Below are positions 11,401-18,964 of a DNA stretch of 56,739 nucleotides, piece by piece. The DNA comes from Akkermansiaceae bacterium. Its GTDB lineage: Bacteria; Verrucomicrobiota; Verrucomicrobiia; Verrucomicrobiales; Akkermansiaceae. The notes under the pieces were generated by a model. It had not been told where the DNA came from and did not search any database. It saw only the letters and a list, made by a program, of their open reading frames with translations. Each line of letters starts with the position of its first letter. The stretch's first letter is position 1. Both the position numbers and the translations under genes were made by a program. The DNA lies in NCBI GenBank assembly GCA_023253625.1, contig JALRFY010000183.1, positions 1-56,739 on the forward strand. The letters run 5' to 3'.

Positions 11401-11605
11401 GCAGTGCCCGGACAGCCGCGTTCAAATCGCTGCCGGAATCCGCATCGCTGACCGACATGAGTTTTCCGGTGTAAAAACCCAGGGTCTCGCGCCAGAGGCC
11501 GCGCTTTTGTAGCGAGTCGCGCTCTTTGCGGAGGGTCGCGGCGTCCTGGGCCATGAGGTTGAGGGGAAGAAAGACGGTGAGGCAGAAAAGTGCCAGGGTT
11601 TTCAT
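5450..11605 (-). CDS. Alpha-2-macroglobulin family protein with thioester motif
   Basis: 2,051 aa with signal peptide MKTLALFCLTVFLPLNLMAQ; MG2-like segment YGITDRPLYKPGDTVHVKFDFR; A2M segment DLLKWSGSIQTDENGRAEIPLDFPDNLTTWKARVW; thioester motif YPHGCTEQTLNRF. Confidence 0.95.
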   Translation of the reverse strand: MKTLALFCLTVFLPLNLMAQDAATLRKERDSLQKRGLWRETLGFYTGKLMSVSDADSGSDLNAAVRALRELGAWAEFDLLVENAVAAQPENPALLTAAATAYRNAPHHGRLIAGEFERSQGHWWPGRRGGPDASPEATAGAAITTDYRDHIRCLQLLRQALRHAPDTIDPWDMIASVLQQRETWKMQTLTPIDTLPEWGEPGPEGGTEGAPWKNDGPVLYEVPASWEAAKNDGERWRFALAEQVRIKPAIADDITLVIASFSRSQFGEETLSSFGWWQRQNPDSAKGILEVDTLADDECLAKTSDGVRRFKLPPPHHFIAIYRSILEQKEQAGDALTQVFLNRRQYHKARGVLEQTIAKHGPGNHHHRKLLLAQITGNWGRFDAADTVPAGTKPKLPLVFRNATGISLTADPVDMEAVLADTVAYLKSNPRELDWQRVNPSQIAGLLVRENKSKYIGKTAATWKYHLKPRDLHRDTRTDIEVPIDKCGAWWVTGKIDNGNEFHTLVWIIDSVLVQRSLGGKLQWWLADAGSGAPVAEAKIDFFGYQVNYLDRKLPLQRRMEIKWSEFNRSTDNDGKTLLNPGDWNHNHQWLAIARSEGRSPAFFGFQHFSIQDESWENTNRDLTYGITDRPLYKPGDTVHVKFDFRNVGYDKPDDSRWANQTGILTVHNGRGDEALKIENLKTDAFGSIETEFIIPKDAPLGAWRAQFEIKDRIAAHATFRTEEYRKPEYEVKVDAPTEPVKLGEKFTATVKASYFHGSPVRMAEVEIIVNRSSVTEPWFPAWRWDWLYGRGAWWCGTEASWHPSWDRWGCMPPPPPWWGDNRWTPDELVLKKTVAIGEDGTAKIEIDTATAKQIHGDMDAKYTIEARVVDASRREERGTGSVIAARKPFEVAVWVDRGHAKAGDAIEATIAASTLAGKPVVGATGTLKLYQLGINADGRVIESETQSWPVSTDAEGQIKHRFTAPATGQYRLAANLTFKGSEPVEGATILNIHGPGRDDPKNWNFGPLELVADKSEYQPGESVKLRVNSDRENAHVWLFLHIAGGAGREAERIQLNGKSLEVDVPLTLKDMPNMFLEGITVHGAQVHTAVRQILLPPVSKLIEVTLEPAKTRVKPQEKSSLVVTLKDADGKPVTGTTTLTIYDKSLEAITGGSNIGPIHENFWNWKNSYYPRGNFNSVPYPVGNLLRPKAAGMQSLGRFGDQSMGFGQGGGFGQRETGRMMMKEGLLMDAEMPMAAAAPMESNSVTAGLRSGDIAVSRNSIDAILNNPGGAVAAPVLVRKDFADLLKWSGSIQTDENGRAEIPLDFPDNLTTWKARVWHLGKGTTVGEGSTEIITSKELLVRLQAPRFLVERDEAVLSAVVHNDHDAPKTVKVSLELDGGIQAIDGESQTVEIAARSEARVDWRVKALKEGEAVIRMKADAGDDGDAVERTLPILVHGMSRQDAWSVVVDPEKDSARILMDVPEQRRPDQSKLTVRFSPTIAGAVVDAIPYLASYPHGCTEQTLNRFVPLVIGQNMLKQIGINLAEVKARRTNLNPQELGHAADRAAQWKQWQNNPVFDEVETERMVAQGVERLMSMQNSDGGWGWFSGYGEYSFPHTTAVVVHGLLVAKANGAKIPDRMIESGIAWLQACEKQQTNALQLYVERQALRDAGRKVKSDGRHEKSKTDATDAFVRMILGVARRDSEPMLAFLHRDRLDLPVYAKCLLGLEHHRKGDEARRDEVMSVISQYLKRDDENQTTYLELKNNSYWWFWYGSEVEAHAWYLKLLAAVKPKDADTRGLVKYLVNNRKHASYWESTRDTAYAIEAIAEYFKASGEDAPDMEVEVLIDGQSKHKTAINRDNLFTFDGTVVLTGDAVTTGKHAVELRKSGKGTLYANAYLEVFTLEDKLRAAGLEVKVHRKVSKLIELEKTTEVPDAAGLVVKQQAERFRREPLADGASVKSGDRIEVELILESKNDYEYLIFSDAKAAGFEALDALSGYISADGGFSAYMEPRDQTVDFFIRALPRGSHTLRYQLRAESLGSYKALPAEASAMYAPELRGNSDDIRLSID

Positions 11606-11709
11606 GTCAATGACGATGACACACAAGCCGGACTTTCCTTAGAAGAAAAATCACCGGGAGAGTGATGAGATCAAGCCAGCCGGGAAAGGCTGCACCAGTT
11701 GGAATCCCG

Positions 11710-11761
11710 CTCCGCATTTCCTGCCACAACACCTGCGCGGTTTTGCGCAGGCGATGCGGAG
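11710..11761 (+). promoter_or_regulatory. Nested inverted repeat in the ccoG 5' leader
   Basis: CTCCGCAT (11710-11717) / ATGCGGAG (11754-11761) encloses CCTGCGC-GGTTTT-GCGCAGG (11732-11751). Confidence 0.5.
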
Positions 11762-11797
11762 TCGGCTCCGGACAGGAATGCCATCTTTCCCGGGCCG

Positions 11798-13219
11798 ATG
11801 GCAGCGCCCAAGCAACCGAACCTCGTTTCAGTCACGACCATCAATGCGGATGGCTCGCGGTATTTTCTGCATCCGTCGGATGTGCGCGGGCGCTGGAACA
11901 TCACGCGGAGGCTGGTGGGCGTGCTGCTCATCGCGATTTACGTGCTGCTGCCGTGGATTCCGATCAACGGGGCGCCAGCCGTGTTTTTGGATGTGGAAAA
12001 CCGGATGTTCCACCTCTTCGGGCTGACGCTGGTTCCGCAGGACCTGTGGGTGATGTTTTTCGCGGTCAGCGGGCTGGGCTTCGGCCTGTTTTTCGTCACC
12101 TCGCTGCTTGGCCGGATCTGGTGCGGCTGGGCCTGTCCCTACACCGTGTTTCTCGATCACGTTTACCGCCGCATCGAACGCTGGATCGAGGGCGACGCGC
12201 CGGCTCGCCGGGCACTTGCCGAGGCTCCATGGACTGCCGGGAAAATCTTCAAGCGGGTGGTGAAACATCTCGCCTACGTGCTGGTGGCGGCGGCCATCGC
12301 GCATGTGTTCCTGTCCTACTTCGTCTCGCTGAGGCGGCTCTATGGTTTCATGCAGGAAGGCCCGATGCAGCACCTCACCGCCTTCGGCATCGTCGCCTTC
12401 CTGACACTCGTGCTGTGGTTCTGCTTCGGTTATTTCCGCGAGCAGTTCTGCATCATCATGTGCCCATACGGCCGCCTTCAAAGCGCGCTCACCGACGACG
12501 ATACGATCAACGTCGGTTACGACGTGAATCGCGGCGAACCGCGCGGCGCGAAGGGCAAGGTGGAGGGCGACTGCATCGACTGCCGCCGCTGCGTCAACGT
12601 CTGCCCGACCGGCATCGACATCCGCAACGGACTGCAGCTCGAATGCATCGGCTGCACCGCGTGCATCGACGCCTGCGACGACGTGATGGTGAAGATCGGC
12701 CGCCCGAAGGGGCTGATCCGTTATGATTCATTCAATGGTTTCGCCGGAAAGGCGCGCCGTATCCTGCGGCCGCGGATCTATGCCTACTGCGGGCTGGCCG
12801 CGCTGGGCCTTCTGGCACTGGCGTTGGTGGCCACCAAGAAGGCACGGCCTTACAATGCCACGATTTCGCGTGTCGGAGGCACCGGGTTTTACAGCGATGC
12901 CCAGTCCGTTCGGAACATCTACAAGGTGCGTTTCATCAACAAGCGCAACCAGACGGCCACCGTGACCATCCGTTTGGGCGATGGAACACCCGCCGGCTAC
13001 GAACTGAGCGGCGCGGAGCAGACCTTCACGGTGAACGCGCACGACGAGATGTCGCGCACCTGCGTGGTGATCGCCCCTGCCGCCGCCTATGCGGGTCCGG
13101 CCGATGTCGTGCTCGCCATCCACGCCGATCCCGGCGATGTGGCTTTGGAAAAGACCGTCCGATTCCTGGGCCCGAACCCTTCCTCATTGCAAACCGACAA
13201 CCCATCAGAACAGCCATGA
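11798..13219 (+). CDS. ccoG: Cytochrome c oxidase accessory protein CcoG (polyferredoxin)
   Basis: FFVTSLLGRIWCGWACPYTVFLDHVYRRIER, CIDCRRCVNVCPTGIDIRNGLQLECIGCTACIDACD. Start chosen at MAAPKQPN. Confidence 0.93.
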   Translation: MAAPKQPNLVSVTTINADGSRYFLHPSDVRGRWNITRRLVGVLLIAIYVLLPWIPINGAPAVFLDVENRMFHLFGLTLVPQDLWVMFFAVSGLGFGLFFVTSLLGRIWCGWACPYTVFLDHVYRRIERWIEGDAPARRALAEAPWTAGKIFKRVVKHLAYVLVAAAIAHVFLSYFVSLRRLYGFMQEGPMQHLTAFGIVAFLTLVLWFCFGYFREQFCIIMCPYGRLQSALTDDDTINVGYDVNRGEPRGAKGKVEGDCIDCRRCVNVCPTGIDIRNGLQLECIGCTACIDACDDVMVKIGRPKGLIRYDSFNGFAGKARRILRPRIYAYCGLAALGLLALALVATKKARPYNATISRVGGTGFYSDAQSVRNIYKVRFINKRNQTATVTIRLGDGTPAGYELSGAEQTFTVNAHDEMSRTCVVIAPAAAYAGPADVVLAIHADPGDVALEKTVRFLGPNPSSLQTDNPSEQP

Positions 13220-13356
13220 AAAAAACCACCGAATTGCTCGCCCGTCATCCCTGGATCTATGTGCTGCTTGCATTCGTCCTGCTCATCACCGCCTGGTCCA
13301 CGCTCATCACCATCGCCGCGAAGCATTCTCCGCAGGTGATCGAGGTGAAGAGGTGA
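13216..13356 (+). CDS. 46-aa single-pass membrane microprotein
   Basis: Hand translation: MKKTTELLARHPWIYVLLAFVLLITAWSTLITIAAKHSPQVIEVKR*. Its ATG overlaps the ccoG stop (ATGA). Below the ORF-track size cutoff. Confidence 0.75.
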   Translation: MKKTTELLARHPWIYVLLAFVLLITAWSTLITIAAKHSPQVIEVKR

Positions 13357-13393
13357 GATCATTGATTGTTGAATACCCGGAATTGATAATTAA

Positions 13394-14092
13394 ATGACAA
13401 CGTTTGCCGCATTGGTTGCCGGGTTGGCCACTAGCCTGCATTGCGCGGGCATGTGCGGGCCGATCGCTTGCGGGCTGGGCACGCTGGCGAAAACCGAGGG
13501 CGAGCGGCTGACCGCCGCCTCGCTCTATCATGGGACGAGGCTTGTGTCCTACGCCCTGATTGGCGCGGTGTGCGGGGCGATCGGCCGCCAGCCATTGGCT
13601 TGGTTTTTCGATTCGCCCGCAGTATTGCTGCCGTGGGTGTTGGTGGCGGTCTTGCTGATGATGGCCTTCGGCTGGGACAAGAAGGTGCCGCGTCCGGCGC
13701 TGTTCAACCGCGTCACTGCGCGTGCGAGGCTCAAGGCGGGTGGTTTCTCGGCTTACGGTGGGGCCACGGCGATGGGCCTGCTCACGCCGTTGCTGCCCTG
13801 CGGGCCGCTTTATCTCGTGTTCGGTGCGGCCTTGCTGGCGGGCTCCGCGGCCAAGGGGTCGGAGTTCACCCTTGCCTTCGGCTTGGGTACCGTGCCGCTG
13901 CTGTGGCTGGCGCAGCACTCGTTCCACCGTATCCGCGCCAAGCTCACGCCTCGCAACATGGGCCGGCTGCGCCGCGGACTGGCCTTCGCCACCGCGCTCA
14001 TGCTCATGTGGCGGCTCCACGGCACCATCCCGGTGCAATATTTCGGCGGCAAACCCGCTGAAAAGGAGGAACTGCCGTCCTGCTGCCATTGA
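13394..14092 (+). CDS. Sulfite exporter TauE/SafE (UreH-like TM) family protein
   Basis: MTTFAALVAGLATSLHCAGMCGPIACGL...GLLTPLLPCGPLYLVF; typical partner of ccoG clusters. Confidence 0.88.
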   Translation: MTTFAALVAGLATSLHCAGMCGPIACGLGTLAKTEGERLTAASLYHGTRLVSYALIGAVCGAIGRQPLAWFFDSPAVLLPWVLVAVLLMMAFGWDKKVPRPALFNRVTARARLKAGGFSAYGGATAMGLLTPLLPCGPLYLVFGAALLAGSAAKGSEFTLAFGLGTVPLLWLAQHSFHRIRAKLTPRNMGRLRRGLAFATALMLMWRLHGTIPVQYFGGKPAEKEELPSCCH

Positions 14093-14201
14093 TGCCATGG
14101 GTTAAAGCCCGGGCCGAATTCAGTCTTTGGCAGATCACCAAGCCTGGCTGCCCGAATGCCCGCCTATGCCGCACCGGAGGCGATCTTTTTCCGCCGGGTA
14201 T

Positions 14202-14284
14202 GGCGGAGGCTTGTAGCGGCGGACCATGACCGCCGGGGCCGGGCCGGCGGAGGCTTTTAGCGGCGGTCTATGACCGCCGGGGCC
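14202..14284 (+). repeat. Two tandem 39-nt REP-like units (period 44 nt)
   Basis: GGCGGAGGCTTGTAGCGGCGGACCATGACCGCCGGGGCC (14202-14240) and GGCGGAGGCTTTTAGCGGCGGTCTATGACCGCCGGGGCC (14246-14284); 3 mismatches; hairpin GGCGGTC-TAT-GACCGCC. Confidence 0.8.
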
Positions 14285-14343
14285 AATGGCAAGCGCGAGC
14301 CATCTGCGGAATCAAGATCATGGCAGCTCGCAGCTCGTACGCA

Positions 14344-14368
14344 CCACGCTCACAGAGCGCCGCTACAA
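14344..14368 (-). repeat. Third, inverted REP-like unit with a different stem
   Basis: Reverse complement TTGTAGCGGCGCTCTGTGAGCGTGG shares TTGTAGCGGCG with the 14202 unit; stem is CGCTC-TGT-GAGCG. Confidence 0.6.
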
Positions 14369-14390
14369 TCGACGCAGCCACCTGCATGTT

Positions 14391-16265
14391 TCACAAACTC
14401 CGGCTGCCGACTTCCCCGGTGATTTCCGCGATGAACTGATCCAGCGGCTTGGTGCCCAGATCGTCCTTGTCGCGGTGGCGGACGGAGACGGTGCCCTCCT
14501 CGGCCTCGCGCTGGCCGATGACGAGCATGTAGGGGATGCGGTTGAGGCGGGCGTTGCGGATTTTGGCACCGATCTTGTCGCTGCTCTGGTCCACGGTCAG
14601 CCGAATGCCGGCGTCGGCGAGCCTGGCGGCGGCGGTTTTGGCGAACTCGATGGATTTTTCCGAAATGGGAAGGATGCGTACCTGTTCCGGTGCGAGCCAA
14701 GCTGGGAACTTGCCTTCGAAGTGCTCGATCAGCAGCCCGGTGAAGCGCTCCATCGAGCCGAACGGCGCGCGGTGGATCATCACCGGCACGTGCGGCTGGT
14801 TGTCCGCGCCGACATAGGAGAGCTTGAACCTGACAGGCAGGTTGTAGTCCACCTGCACGGTGCCGAGCTGCCAGTCACGGCCGATGACGTCTTTCACGAC
14901 GAAGTCGATTTTCGGCCCGTAGAAAGCGGCCTCGCCGATCTCCTCGGTGTATTCGACGCCGAGTGTCTGCACGGCCTCGCGCAGGGCGGCTTCCGCCTTG
15001 TCCCAGTTTTCGGGCGAGCCGACGTATTTGTCGCTCTCCGGATCGCGCAGTGAGAGGCGCACGCGGTATTCGTGCATGCCGAGCGTGCTGAGGACTTTTT
15101 TCACCAGGTCAAGGCAGCCGGTCACCTCTGCGGCCACTTGCTCCGGGGTGCAGAACAGGTGGGCATCGTCCTGGGTAAAGCCGCGGACGCGGGTCATGCC
15201 GCCGAGTTCGCCGGATTGCTCCCAGCGGTAAACCGTGCCGAACTCCGCGAGGCGGATTGGCAGGTCGCGGTAGGAATGGTGGTCGCTCGCGAAGATCCGG
15301 ATGTGGTGCGGGCAGTTCATCGGCTTGAGCAGGTAGCCTTCGTAGGTGCCCTCGCTCAGGCCGTTGACCAGATCGGCGCAGCCGGTGTCCTCATCGGCAA
15401 GTTTTTCCAACACATCGCGCTCCGGAATGGCCGGATACTGGCTTTCCTGATAGTAGGGGAGATGGCCGGAAGTGCGGTAGAGGTCGAGCTTGCCGATGTG
15501 CGGGGTGAATACCTGTGAGTAGCCCTGCTTGTCGAGTTCCTCGGTGATGAAGTCCTGCAAGGCGCGTCTGACAAGCGCACCCTTCGGTTTCCACAAAACC
15601 AGCCCCTGGCCGACCATCTCATCGATGTGGAACAGCCCCAGCTCGCGGCCGAGGCGGCGGTGGTCGCGTTTCTTCGCCTCCTCCAGCCGGTTGAGGTGTT
15701 CTTCCAACAGTTCCTTGTTCTCGAAGGCGGTGCCGTAAAGCCGCTGGAGTTGTCCCTTCGACTCATCGCCCATGTAGAAGGAAGAGGAAACCGACATCAG
15801 CTTCACGTTCTTGCACTTGGCGGTGTAGCCGACGTGTGGTCCGGCGCAGAGGTCGATGAACTCGCCATTCTGGTAACATGAGATCTCCTCGCCCTCGGGG
15901 ATCTTGTCGATGAGGTCGAGCTTGAAACGCGACGGATTTCCCGGCCGGTCGGAGAGCCCGCCGAGGCGGCCGCTTTCGGCCATCGCCCTGGCCTCGTCGC
16001 GCGAGATCACCTTGCGCTCGAACTTCTGGTTGTCCTTGGCGATTTTCTTCATCTCCGTCTCGATTTTTTCGAAATCTTCGGGAGTGATCCGGTGCTTCAT
16101 GTCGAAGTCGTAATAGAAACCGTTCTCGATCGGCGGGCCATAGGCGAACTGGGCGTCTGGCCAGATACGAAGGATGGCCGTGGCCATGACGTGGGCGCAG
16201 GAATGGCGGAGCCGCTCCAGATCGGTCATCTGCTGGCGTTCATCGAGGGTCTTGCGTTCGTTCAT
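14391..16265 (-). CDS. thrS: Threonine--tRNA ligase without N-terminal TGS domain
   Basis: LRHSCAHVMATAI, LKPMNCPHHIRIF, RVRGFTQDDAHLFC, HRAPFGSMERFTGLLIEHFEG. The protein begins about at the SAD/N2 domain. Confidence 0.95.
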   Translation of the reverse strand: MNERKTLDERQQMTDLERLRHSCAHVMATAILRIWPDAQFAYGPPIENGFYYDFDMKHRITPEDFEKIETEMKKIAKDNQKFERKVISRDEARAMAESGRLGGLSDRPGNPSRFKLDLIDKIPEGEEISCYQNGEFIDLCAGPHVGYTAKCKNVKLMSVSSSFYMGDESKGQLQRLYGTAFENKELLEEHLNRLEEAKKRDHRRLGRELGLFHIDEMVGQGLVLWKPKGALVRRALQDFITEELDKQGYSQVFTPHIGKLDLYRTSGHLPYYQESQYPAIPERDVLEKLADEDTGCADLVNGLSEGTYEGYLLKPMNCPHHIRIFASDHHSYRDLPIRLAEFGTVYRWEQSGELGGMTRVRGFTQDDAHLFCTPEQVAAEVTGCLDLVKKVLSTLGMHEYRVRLSLRDPESDKYVGSPENWDKAEAALREAVQTLGVEYTEEIGEAAFYGPKIDFVVKDVIGRDWQLGTVQVDYNLPVRFKLSYVGADNQPHVPVMIHRAPFGSMERFTGLLIEHFEGKFPAWLAPEQVRILPISEKSIEFAKTAAARLADAGIRLTVDQSSDKIGAKIRNARLNRIPYMLVIGQREAEEGTVSVRHRDKDDLGTKPLDQFIAEITGEVGSRSL

Positions 16266-16411
16266 GGCAGGCGGAGGGAAACCCCGCAGCGGCGTATTGT
16301 TCAATCCGAATTCCAGTATCGGGGCAAAAAGCGGTGGGGGATTCCCCGTGGTTTGCGAGTTTCCAGCCAGCCTGGCCGGAAAACATTGCGGCAGTCCGGT
16401 GAGCGGGGCGC

Positions 16412-18964
16412 TCAGTCCGTATCGCGCGGGATTTTCGCCAGCACGATGCGGAATCCATAGTAGATGTCGCGGTAGTCGGGGGGCACGGCGTTGCGTGATC
16501 CGGAGTAGAGGTTTTCCGGCTGGTAGGTGTTCCAGCCGCCGCCGCGCAGCACGCCGAGCATGTTGTTGCCGAGGCGTGAGTATTCGTCGTCCACCCATTC
16601 CTGAACATTGCCGCTGAGGTCATGGATGCCGAGCGGGTTTTCGGTGAATGATCCGACCGGGGCAGTGAATGGATAGCCGTCCTCGTATCCCGGGATGGTG
16701 CGGTCCAAGGGGATGGCACCGGCGCTGGCAGCGCTGTCGTCCGCGAAGTTGCCGGGTGCATCCCGCGGCGGCCAGGCGATGCCCCATGGAAAGACCTGCC
16801 GCTTGCGCGCGTCGCGCCAGCCGGGGCTGATGCCGCCCTCGTCTTCCAGTCCCACAAGCATGCTCCATTCGAGGTCGGTGGGCAGCCGGTATTGGTGGGT
16901 GGAGCTGATGCGTTCCTGCTCGCGTTCGCGGCGGTTGAGCCAATCGCAGAAGGCCCGCGCGTCCTTGCGGGAAACATTGATCACCGGGTGGTCCGGCTCC
17001 TGGGCGAAAGGCGGCGGCGGCGGCGGGCGGCGGCCGGTCTCGGTGACAAACAGCGCGAAATCGCTCAGTCGCGTTTCCCAAGCCGATGCCATCAGGTCCG
17101 GATTTACCGGGACGAAGCGCATTTTGATGCCGTTTTCCCATGGGCGGCCGAAAACGACGCTCTCGTTTTTCTGCAGCTTGAGGTTTTCGCGCAAGCTGCC
17201 GCCCTCGCCAAGCTTGAGTGTCTTGGTGAGAGGTTTGTAGCCTTGGAGCACGAGAAGCAGCTTGAGGTTGCCGGGTTTGAGAGCCATCAGGTCGAGCGGA
17301 CTGTCGGTGGTGCCCACGTATTGGCCGTTGAGATAAACCTCGGCACCGGCGGGATCGCTGGTGAGAGTGAGACTGCCTGGATTGAAGCGCCTGACTACGA
17401 TGCGGAACGGTTTGAGCTGGGCCTGGAGCGCGTGGCTGCCGACTGACGGATGATCGAAATCCTCCTCGCGGTGCGCCTGCAGTTCGAACTCCTCGGTCAG
17501 CCGTCCTTCCTGGATCGCTGCGGTGCGCAACCACTGGCAGAAGGCCTCGGCACCGTGCGCGGTGACGAGCATCGCATTCACCGGGGTGCCGCCATGGGAA
17601 TATGACAGCGATTCGGTCTCGCCACCGGCTGCGGCACCGCCGTCTGCGATGAATTCCTCCCACGAGGCACGGTCCACAAAACCCTCGCTGACATGATGGT
17701 TTTCCACCGGCTGGTAGCGGTTGCCAAAGTGGTCTTCCCACCACTCGCCGGTCACCGGTGGTTGGAACGGTTTCATGGAAACGGGGATCACCATCGGCTC
17801 GTTAGCGGCAGCCAGGCCGATGCGTTCACGGATCGTGGTGTCCTGGTAGTTCTTTTTGCGAAGCGTGAAGACCACCTCGGTGCCCATCTCGGCGGTGAGC
17901 GTGGGAGTGGGCGTGGTGCCGATGAGCAAACCCTGGGGATCGATCACATCGGCCCCTTCCGGTGTGCTGAAGATCCGGAACTGGCCGATGGCCGGTGGCG
18001 GATCCTGATGCATGGTGAAGGGAGGGGATGAGAACCAGCCGGCATCGGCCGCCACCTGCCACATCGCCCAGCCGGAAAACCCGGTGAGCGCCACTGTGGC
18101 GGCCCATACCAGTGCGGTGCTGCGGCGGCCCCGCTGGCCTTTGCCGATGCGGCGCAGTGCCTCCGCGAGTTGTCCCGCGGTGGTGATGATGCGGTGGGAA
18201 ATGCGTGGTTCGCAGACATCGCAGATCACGCGGTTGAGTTCCAGCCATGGCCGCCGTTCGGCACCCTGCGGCATCTCGTCGGGCAGTTCCGGGAAATTCA
18301 TCCGGTCCTTGCCGGTCGCCATCTCATAGAGCACCTTGCCCAGGCTGTAGATGTCCGCCTGCGCCGAGCCCGGGCCCTCCGGCGGCACGAATCCCTCGGT
18401 GCCAACGAATGTTCGCTGGCCGCGGGCCGCCACCAGGCCGATGTCGGCCAGCTTTGCCCGGCCATTGACGAAGATGATGTTGGACGGCTTGACGTCGCGG
18501 TGTGCGAGCCCGTGCTGGTGCAGGTGATCGAGAGCCTCGGCCAGGCGCAGCCCCACGTCGAGGCACTCGGCGGTGTTCCAGCGTTCGATGCTGGCGCGCG
18601 GATGGTCGGCGCGCAGCGTGCGGGGTTCATATTCCACCGGATTGATCTCTCGGCCGCCGTTGACGTCGTCGCCGAGCTCCATCACATAGTAGTAAAAAGA
18701 GACGCCGTCCGGGCTGCGGCCCACGTGCAGAATATTGACCAGTGCTGGGTGATCGCGCGAGATCGGCTCGAACTTCAGGATGCCCTCGAATTCGCGCTCG
18801 AAACCGCGCTCGTCCTCGAAGTCCTGCCGCCACACCACCTTGACGGCGCGCAGGGCACCGGTCACGCCCCGCGCCAGCCAGACCTCGCCGTAGGCACCGC
18901 CGCCGATCTTGCGGAGAACCTCATGGTCCGGAATACTGGGGAAGGGGCGCGTTTCAGCCGGCAT
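16412..18964 (-). CDS. Serine/threonine protein kinase with PEGA and FGE/SUMF1-like modules
   Basis: IGGGAYGEVWLARG...AVKVVW, HRDVKPSNIIF, KLADIGLVAA; TM helix TALVWAATVALTGFSGWAMW; PEGA SLTLTSDPAGAEVYLNGQYVGTTDSPL; FGE-like C-terminus YRLPTDLEWSMLVGLE...NPLGIHDLSGNVQEWVDDE...LRGGGWNTYQPENLYSGSRN. Confidence 0.92.
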   Translation of the reverse strand: MPAETRPFPSIPDHEVLRKIGGGAYGEVWLARGVTGALRAVKVVWRQDFEDERGFEREFEGILKFEPISRDHPALVNILHVGRSPDGVSFYYYVMELGDDVNGGREINPVEYEPRTLRADHPRASIERWNTAECLDVGLRLAEALDHLHQHGLAHRDVKPSNIIFVNGRAKLADIGLVAARGQRTFVGTEGFVPPEGPGSAQADIYSLGKVLYEMATGKDRMNFPELPDEMPQGAERRPWLELNRVICDVCEPRISHRIITTAGQLAEALRRIGKGQRGRRSTALVWAATVALTGFSGWAMWQVAADAGWFSSPPFTMHQDPPPAIGQFRIFSTPEGADVIDPQGLLIGTTPTPTLTAEMGTEVVFTLRKKNYQDTTIRERIGLAAANEPMVIPVSMKPFQPPVTGEWWEDHFGNRYQPVENHHVSEGFVDRASWEEFIADGGAAAGGETESLSYSHGGTPVNAMLVTAHGAEAFCQWLRTAAIQEGRLTEEFELQAHREEDFDHPSVGSHALQAQLKPFRIVVRRFNPGSLTLTSDPAGAEVYLNGQYVGTTDSPLDLMALKPGNLKLLLVLQGYKPLTKTLKLGEGGSLRENLKLQKNESVVFGRPWENGIKMRFVPVNPDLMASAWETRLSDFALFVTETGRRPPPPPPFAQEPDHPVINVSRKDARAFCDWLNRREREQERISSTHQYRLPTDLEWSMLVGLEDEGGISPGWRDARKRQVFPWGIAWPPRDAPGNFADDSAASAGAIPLDRTIPGYEDGYPFTAPVGSFTENPLGIHDLSGNVQEWVDDEYSRLGNNMLGVLRGGGWNTYQPENLYSGSRNAVPPDYRDIYYGFRIVLAKIPRDTD

